Origin: Agaricus subrufescens
Lineage: Eukaryota; Basidiomycota; Agaricomycetes; Agaricales; Agaricaceae
Length of the DNA: 64,000 nt
NCBI GenBank assembly: GCA_029945375.1
Contig: CM057066.1
Location: forward strand, 620,001-684,000
Reading direction: 5' to 3'
A program made the translations under genes and the position numbers. Below, one piece after another: positions 56,836-64,000 of this stretch; the stretch's first letter is position 1; each line of letters begins with the position of its first letter. Below the pieces are notes generated by a model. It ran no database searches and was not told the origin of the DNA. It saw only the letters and a program-made list of their open reading frames with translations.

Positions 56836-58331
56836 TTTTCGATATTGTTACTAGTGGTCTTGCTACTCCTGTAATTTATATTGGACTACGTGTTGAATTA
56901 TGCGAGGTTTTGCCAGGGCTTGTCGCGAGGCGCCTTTTCCAGGATCTTCTTGATTGAGTCATACTGCCTAGTGCGATTGCACCAACTCAAACACTTCGGC
57001 GGTGTTATGAATATCGACATGTAATTACCTTGATTTGTTCTCTCTTGAAAATAATATAATTTTATCAAATGGTTAGTATCGCGTTCTTCCTCTGCGGGAC
57101 TATGCACTCAGCTGTTTCAGTGATTAGGTTTAACCTCACAGGACACAGAACGAGTAGCGGTGAGGCTGTAGGAGACAATTTGTAACGCCTAGAAATTGAT
57201 CAATATACTCCACTTTATATGACAGTATCTGGTTACCCAATGAACACCAACACCAGTCCTAGTTGGAGCGACTGTAAACAAGATTCGTCAATCGGTCCTC
57301 TTATTGAAGTATGAACCGGAAGTAGGTTTGATCTATGCCTGAATGTAAACAATCTGAGAAGATTATATTAGCTTCTCGCCACATGTCGCTTGTCGAGATG
57401 GTTGCGGAAGATAGAGGGCCACGTGACCACACCCTCGTCTGCCAGCCACTAATTGCGATCACCTTCTGTTGAATCTCCATCACTGTTTAAGCTTGGGAAA
57501 CGGAACACAGATTTTCCTCCTCTGGTATACGAGATTTCTGGCTTTTCGCGAGACACCTTTTCCAGGATCTTCTTGATTGAGTCATGCTATACTCCTAGGC
57601 ACGTTTACCTCCCTTTGTTCCCATCTTTCTGCTCTGATGGTGGTCACTATGCCCCTAAAACAATTCATTGATAGCCTGGCCCATGAGAGGATGTCAGTAT
57701 TCTCAGAAGCAACATCCCAAACACGCCGTTTGAGAAAAAGCCCATTGTTGAAACCGCAGATGGAGCCCCTGAGAACGAGCAGTCGTCGTCTGGGCCCAAC
57801 TGGATTCTTCTATTTCCCTGCCAACCCTTCACCCCATCTCTGTTGCTGATGGGGCTTCTTCGCGCCTTCAACACATACCGACTCCGATCGATCGATGAAA
57901 TGTATTCCGGGACCAGCCCTTCTCACACAAACATTCATTCCCCTCGCATTTCGGTCATTGACTCCCTATCTAATGGTGAAAGATAGAGGATTTCTGTTTT
58001 AGAGCAGGGTGATAATGGTGCCATAACAATAGTCATCAACGGTATCGAAATTATAGGCGCGGTGATGATATAATTTATACAGAGGATTCTCTGTGAATAA
58101 TAGAGTTGCACTGGGACTGAGCGGCTAATCCATGGAGAGTTACGTCGCGACGTTTTTTTGACAGATAGCGAGATGATCCGTCAACTGTTGTTGCGAGATG
58201 AGAGTTAGTAATACATAACCATAAGTCAAATGGACTTGACCTATGGAAGTGACAATTTTGTTTGGAATGCATATATACTCCGTTCACCGAGGGCGAATGA
58301 ATTCAGCCTACATCCATCTCTCAAGTCTTCT
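56836..58331. other. intergenic, with a short direct repeat and possible gene fragment
   Basis: A segment of about 45 bp with CCTTTTCCAGGATCTTCTTGATTGAGTCAT-type text occurs at about 56935 and 57555; it is shown here only as partial text. A frame at about 57718-57920 (KKPIVETADGAPENEQSSSG, then WILLFPCQPFTPSLLLMGLL) looks protein-like but has no start, no partner exon and no known family. Confidence 0.4.
58271..58277 (+). promoter_or_regulatory. TATA box of seven-helix member 6
   Basis: ATATATA about 60 bp before the ATG at 58332. Confidence 0.55.
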
Positions 58332-59552
58332 ATGGATAATAACACCACTCAACCGGCACTAAAAGGGTCTCTACTCCTCCTCACTCAGATTGAACTTGTT
58401 ACCCCCACGACTGTAGCCGGAACCTTTTATGGGATCGCAGTCACTCTTTTCAGTCTATATGTTTCTGCCCTAGCTCCTCGACTCCGAGGAGGAGACAGAA
58501 CAAAACAAGCCAGGTTCATGTTAGCGTACAGTACCGTCTTAATGCTCTGCGGGCTATACTCGCTGGTGGCCAATGCTTGGATTACGCAAGATGCCTACAT
58601 AATGCATAGCGGCTATCCAAAGGGCCCATATGCATATATAGTATCGAGTTATCTTACCACCCCTGTGATCCCTATTGGCCTTGTCTGTCAGGCAGTAATT
58701 GATATTTTGACATTAGCGATCCAGGTGTGTTATTATCCTCTCTCATGTATCATACACGGTAGCTGAATTTTGATCAAGGTTTGGCGCGTCCAAGTTATTT
58801 GGAGCGGCACTCGATACGCCAACTTGGTCACTGCGCTGCTCATACTGTGTTTGTTAACCTTAACAGGTGAGTTGGTTACGACAAACTACTCCCTTCGACA
58901 GGACAGCTTATGTTCCGCAGGGTTAAGAGTGAGGACCATAGTATTGGACACTATAATATCAGTCGCAAAAGATGTTCCACTAGACAATATAACAGACCGA
59001 TTGGAAATCGCCCTTCAAGGAGCCATCACAGTATTATGTACCATGTTGATATCGCTGTATCTCATTTTCAAGCAGTGGCAGCAAAGAAAGTTAATTGGTA
59101 CGGAAATTTCTCGGATTAGTGAAATGAACTGATTCAAACACCCGGTAGGGAAGATTCAAGGGTCTACCGGATACACGAATGTTGTGGCTATGATTATCGA
59201 ATCATATGCACTCGAATCTATATGGTTGATGGCTTTTGTGATACTTTGGAAGCAACCCATAGTAGGGTTCTTTGGGGAGTCAGCACCCTACGTCGAGGTA
59301 AGTTCACGACCATGTCAGCACCAACATTAAATCCTAAAATATGTCTAGATTATTGCCTACCTCCTTGTACAGTACCGAGTCGCCAGTGGTAAAGCGCATG
59401 AATCACAAGGGGTGCGACGCACTGTCAGTTCTTTACGTTGGAACCATTCAACACATGCTACAATGCAGCATGGGGAAACCGATGAAACCCGAGATGGTCC
59501 TCATGTAGTACCTGCCCTGCAAGAAGCACGAGAAGTTTCCAGTACGGCTTAA
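58332..59552 (+). CDS. seven-helix membrane protein, family member 6
   Basis: Exons 58332-58724, 58779-58866, 58921-59097, 59149-59297 and 59349-59552 total 1,011 nt, giving 336 aa. Signature LLLLTQIELVTPTTVAGTFY and helices ARFMLAYSTVLMLCGLYSLV, IPIGLVCQAVIDILTLAI, VIWSGTRYANLVTALLILCL, LCTMLISLYLIFKQWQQRK, NVVAMIIESYALESIWLMAF and IIAYLLVQYRVASGK are all open. I start at MDNNTT, matching siblings; an upstream in-frame ATG at 58230 would add 34 unrelated residues. Function unknown; likely a surface or endomembrane protein. Confidence 0.85.
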
Positions 59553-60009
59553 CGGTGCTATCGCCTTGAGGACCCTTACTAGCGTTTAGATACCACCATG
59601 TTTCTTCTTTGGACTACGCATTGAGAGAACTTTTGGCTTGATGACGCTACCGAGTGCCCTACCTAGAATTTGATGGAGTCAATTCTCAAACTACGGACGA
59701 GATTTATTAATCAACAAGCTTGCCTGATACATATAACAAGGTTGTGGGCGTAAATCATTGAAGATGGCTAGCATTTGCGGTTGTTTTCCAAAGGATTAGC
59801 GTTTCGACCTAGGTTGATTTGTTGAGATCAATGAACAAGCCACGGTCTGAAAACCACGTGACCGTCGGTTTCTTTTCATCGGCGTCGCGGCGGGCAATAC
59901 AACAGGCCTGCACATCAAGTACTTGGAATCTCTATCCACCCTGGCGCTACCTTAAGAAATCTCTGAAATCTCTACTCAACGCGACTACGAGTTAGTACCG
60001 CGCTTCGCC
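59553..60009. other. intergenic
   Basis: No supported gene between seven-helix member 6 and the duplicated block. Confidence 0.4.
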
Positions 60010-61900
60010 GGACAGACGTTAGGGCAACGGCCGGGAAATGTGGAAGCTCGGGAAATACCAGGAGTACTAGAGATGGAGGAAGTTAATGCAGCCAAGAAGG
60101 TCAGTGTGTTCTGTGACTGGCTTGTTGCCCTTGGCCTAACATCGCACATACTTTTTAGTCTCTAATACAACCGCCATCATCGCACTTGTATCTTGTGCAG
60201 CTGTCAGAAGAGAATCCAACGCTGGCTATACGGCGTTACCAAGCTACTGTAGATATACTCGTGAATGCGTCAGAGGCAAACAAGCGTCCGGAACACTCAG
60301 CCCCTATTCATCCGTTACATGGACCACATTAAGAACGACATCATCCACGCGCTCATCGGTCAGGTAGAGATATGGATGCATCTATCGTACGTTCTACGGC
60401 ACGTCATACCCTTTGTTGTCTCTTCAATTCCCTTCTGATCCTTCGCGAGCAGGAGGCTGAGAAAACCTACAAAAATCTCCTCAATCTTGCTCTGAAAATC
60501 GATTCGTTAAACTCTGTAGCCCTCCAAGCTTTCGCTTCTGTTCGTATGTCTCAATAACAACATGATGGAACCAGGCAGAATCTCAAGCAATCCTGGACAA
60601 AGCCTTGACCCTGCACCGTCGACTGCAATCTGCGCTCATGCGGTGGAGCAATAGCGCGGAGGCAATACCAAACCGTGAGGCCTGTCAATCTTCTTTCATT
60701 CTGGAACTGATCATCATGTGTTAGATGGTGGCAGATACTTCTCGTTTCGGCACATTTCCTGCTTCAGAAGCCGTCTTGATTGCATCGCCTGTTAGGATAT
60801 GAGAGAGTTGCGGGACTTTGAAGGCGAGGGACCGAATACCCTGTACTGCATAATTTGGCAGAACCCAGGTGTACCGAGTGCTTGGGGTGACGCTAAGGAC
60901 ATGCCAGCAGATAAAGCGCCCAGTTATTTAGAAGTATGGATCCATCTCATGACCTATGGTATGTCTCTCTGTCGTCTCTTCATACGCTTTCTCACCCTCT
61001 ATAGCTTCGAACCAAACGCTGAAAATTTTACGAGGATCTCCCCGGTCTTACTCTGAAAACCGATGCATCTATCTCTCGGGCCTTCCAGGCAAGCCCTCGT
61101 ATTTGCAGGACTATTCGGATAAACCTCAGAACACACTCAAGAACTGAGATGCATATTGGACTCGCCAGGCGTCAAGCCTTTTCCTATAGAGGAAGACAGC
61201 GAGAACTGGGAGGAAATCAGTGAAGGTCAGTTCTGGTCCGCTAGTGGTACTCGACTTCAGCTGATTTCTATGGATAGTGTCGGCAGGAACGCGTTTTCCT
61301 ACCCGCACGCTCTATCTCCCCGTTCATCCTGCCCTGTCAACAATGCACACTCATGCAGTGCTAACACCCTTAGGCCCCATTGATCCGCTTTAATTATAGG
61401 CTAATGAGGATCTGTTGGACGCTGGCAGATGCTTACCATTGGCACAGTTTCCTGCTGCGGAAGCCGTCTCGTTTATGCCACCTTGTAGGGATGAAGAGGG
61501 AGTGAGTGTTTTGAGAGACTTGGGGCGAGGTTGCCCTAAGATTTGGTCGAACATGAGTGCGTCGTAAGTGCGTCGAATACTTGGGTGTTGCATTCCAGTT
61601 GAGTATCTGACCGCCCCCTTTCATGTCTGTCCTGATGAATGGTGTAACTTTGCACAGGAAAACAAACATACCGTAATCAACCACAATCCTCTCCCCGACG
61701 TTACTCGTGAGTGTTTCATGTCTCTTCTCGAGCCTCGCTTGGCGCTGGAGCACGGCCTAAACAAACAGTCGCATCACCAACTGCCTCATGCTACGGAACC
61801 ATACCCACTATCCCCAAATGTAACAAGTCTTCGATACGTTCGGTCATTAACTCGCCCCGAGCTCACGGCTCTTCCAAAGCAGTGATTGACTTCCATAAAT
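60010..61900 (+). pseudogene. duplicated block, copy B: TPR gene debris (Acl4-like) and unknown fragment
   Basis: Partner of 47835-49520 in the same orientation. Clearer TPR pieces are visible here: HLYLVQLSEENPTLAIRRYQ near 60180-60240, then LNLALKIDSLNSVALQAFAS near 60479-60541, where a TPR alternates small and hydrophobic residues. A second, more decayed TPR piece lies at about 60940-61100. EEDSENWEEISEGQFW (about 61189-61236) and NHNPLPDV through SPNVTSLRYVRS (about 61678-61845) also match copy A. Stops and frame changes occur throughout. The resemblance to the Acl4-type ribosome assembly chaperone is from memory of the family pattern and is tentative. Confidence 0.5.
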
Positions 61901-63171
61901 ACCCGCGTCATTTGACTGGCTGTATTTCGGGGGAATGTTCGTCAAGACGATGTTGAATATTAGGATCGGGTTGCATGGATTAGCTAGAGAGTGTAAGGGT
62001 TGGATTGAACTAAATTCTGATTCTTAGCTAATTCCATACGTTGATGTGCTGTTCTTACACAAAAAATATGCGCGCGTGCACCATCCGGACGTTCGTGGCA
62101 ATGTGAATTACCTCTCCTACGTGGACGCAACAACAACACTCATAGGTATATATATGCCTTTGACCATCACCGACTCTGATAAAACGATTTTCGGTACCTA
62201 TAACGGCCATTCTAACATGAACATTCATTCTACTCTCCAGCCTTGAACTAGTACTTGTTGAGCTTCGCAGGGATCAAAGATAGAATTGGGATACTCGGGC
62301 AAAGTGTGAATCGAACCCTAACGCTAATTGAATTGGTTGTGGGTTTGATCGGCAGTGTCGGGGCTGTATGAATCAAGGAAGCAATTTTCTTGGTTACGAT
62401 GACTTATGATCCGGGAGACATGGGGCCACTTGGAAGCCATTATCAATTCTTGTGGGTAGATCTGGATTGTTTAGACTTGTATAACTTGCGAGAAAATTCT
62501 TTGCCCGTTGCGTTAACATCGTTGTTTCCTCATTTGTCTCGTAAGTCGTATCTCACCTTCAGGACCAATCATGCTAGCGCGCTTGATTTGCGAGACAGTA
62601 TTATGAGCCACAATGGCTATGCTTGTGGCAGTGGCAGGATCGGTGGTGAAAATACAAGGATACAAGCGTAGGAATAGTGATGGACAAGGCGAATGATGAC
62701 TTGGAGTATTCTGAGTGTTCTCGACATAATATGTAGTGTGATATGTCATTTAGTATACACGTCGGGACCAGGACTTCAGGTACAGAACGTGTGCTATAAT
62801 TAAAATTCCCACCCACCGGGGTACACTTCAATTCCTTTGGCGTCTGAATCCGGGACGTTTCGCCGATTGCACTCAGTAGTTGACATCAGAATCAGAACCT
62901 ACACTGCAATTCTGATTCTTGAGGGGCTGGATGGTGCACCACGAAGAATCATCATCATTTTTGTCATGACATAGGCGCAGTGGATTTGTCTTGTCAATTG
63001 AAGAACCAAGATCTCGTAAAAGATTCTGTCAGGAGGTTTGGAGTAACTGGCAAGAACAGTGGACACTAGTTTCGTTCTCTCAAATACCGATCAACTGACG
63101 TCCCCTGACGCACGGTGAATTTTATCCATAACAAGTAACTCAAACAGACATAACTTAGTCTTTCGGAAATG
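61901..63171. other. intergenic
   Basis: No supported gene; only short open frames. Promoter of the last seven-helix gene at the right end. Confidence 0.45.
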
Positions 63172-63179
63172 TATATATA
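63172..63179 (+). promoter_or_regulatory. TATA box of seven-helix member 7
   Basis: TATATATA 71 bp before the ATG at 63243. Confidence 0.55.
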
Positions 63180-63242
63180 ATGCTTCAAGTTTGTTGAGAG
63201 GCGAAACAATCTAGTCCCCATTGTCCGTCTCTCAGATCCTGC

Positions 63243-64000
63243 ATGAACAACATTACCGCTTCATCACTAACAGGGGAAACGCTCCTCTTCACTCAGCTTG
63301 AGCTTGTCATCCCAACAACTGTAGCTGGACTCCTCTACGGGGTCGCATTCTCTCTCTTTTGCTTATATGTCCATGCACTCGTTCCTCGACTTCGTACTGG
63401 AGACAGAACAAGACAGGCCAAATTCATGCTTTCATACAGTACCGTCATAATGCTCTGTGGGTTGTACTCTCTCATGTCAAATGCTTGGGTTGCGCAAGAT
63501 GCCTACATCAAGCATAGTGACTATCCCGGGGGTCCATATGGATATGTAGATGCAAGTTTCCTTACGAGCCCCGTGATATCCACTGGTCTCGTCTGCCAGT
63601 TCGTAATTGATGTTTTAACATCAGTAATACAGGTGCGTGGTCGATTTTTCTGCGTACATGAGACCAGGCTGCTAAACTCGGGGATAAAAGGTTTGGCGTG
63701 TATGGGTCATTTGGAATGCCACTCGATACGCCAAGTTGGTCATCGTTTTGCCCCTCCTGTGTTTGTTAAGTTTCACGGGTAATTAATTCCTGAAAGACTC
63801 TTGCTTTTCGAGGAATGACTTATTGTATTCATCAGGATTGAAGATACGGACATTAGTACTTGACATTACAGTATCACTTGCAAAATATCTTTCACTGGAC
63901 GATAAAACGGATCAAGCGGAAACCGCTCTTCAAGGAGCTACCACAATCCTTTGTACCCTTTTGATATCCCTATATCTCATTTACAAACAATGGCAACAAA
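63243..64000 (+). CDS. seven-helix membrane protein, family member 7 (cut by window end)
   Basis: Exon 1 is 63243-63632 and exon 2 63691-63778. Exon 3 starts at 63836 and runs off the window. Exon lengths (390 and 88) and phases equal those of the siblings. The signature is LLFTQLELVIPTTVAGLLYG; SDYPGGPYGYVDASFLTSPV and VWVIWNATRYAKLVIVLPLL follow; exon 3 reaches LCTLLISLYLIYKQWQ. All visible exons are open. It is closest to members 3, 4 and 6. Exons 4 and 5 should lie just beyond the window. Confidence 0.85.

Noticed and set aside
57577..57920. Gene fragment near 57.7 kb
   Set aside because: Protein-like in one frame, but without start, stop context or family; kept only as a note in the intergenic entry.
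62271..62330. tRNA-like TTCGATTC segment on the minus strand
   Set aside because: The flanking bases do not form a T-stem and no acceptor or anticodon arm is visible.

Overview
The window looks like nuclear DNA of a basidiomycete fungus, most likely an agaricomycete. Genes are compact with 45-70 bp introns. The gene set includes a basidiomycete-type NACHT NLR, DUF6533-like and other fungal seven-helix proteins, a cytochrome b5-acyl-CoA dehydrogenase relic and a DIRS/Ngaro-type tyrosine-recombinase retroelement. I cannot name the species.

Layout. (1) 1-3.24 kb: three host genes that all look broken: the 5' part of a MAPR/Dap1 cytochrome-b5-like gene, a secreted EGF-like protein, and ALG12. 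(2) About 3.54-20.11 kb: a large AT-rich, CpG-poor block bounded by two satellite arrays. Both arrays have a 34-bp period and share the palindrome CAGTAGAATTCTACTG, and they face each other in inverted orientation. Inside are four multi-exon genes: a coiled-coil protein, a SWIM/cysteine-cluster protein, a PHD-finger protein and an unknown protein. There is also a CpG-rich core (13.7-16.0 kb) flanked by tandem repeats whose CpG content falls off on both sides. I see no transposase, so this may be an undescribed satellite-ended mobile element or a non-autonomous relic of one. (3) 20.11-21.69 kb: a 1,578-bp element with 345-bp inverted repeats and a TA target duplication (Tc1/mariner-like, non-autonomous), inserted at the junction between the satellite and a retroelement. 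(4) 21.69-23.69 kb: the 3' part of a DIRS/Ngaro-type retroelement (RNase H, tyrosine recombinase, split direct repeats), with both catalytic arginines changed to Cys. Its 3' end lies in intron 1 of a seven-helix gene.

(5) 23.7-64 kb: mostly host genes. Seven copies of one five-exon, seven-helix membrane protein family are scattered here. One has lost its 5' end, one is a pseudogene, one is inverted and one is cut by the window edge. Between them lie an NLR, an OMA1-like metallopeptidase, an SVF1-like gene, a conserved hypothetical gene, a DUF6533-like gene, a hotdog thioesterase and proteasome subunit beta-4 (PRE1). The same stretch holds an acyl-CoA dehydrogenase relic and two copies of a 1.7-1.9 kb duplicated block carrying TPR gene debris.

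Exon models were built by hand from splice signals and frame. For the main genes the exon lengths sum to a multiple of three, which supports the joins. No tRNA, rRNA or CRISPR was recognised.
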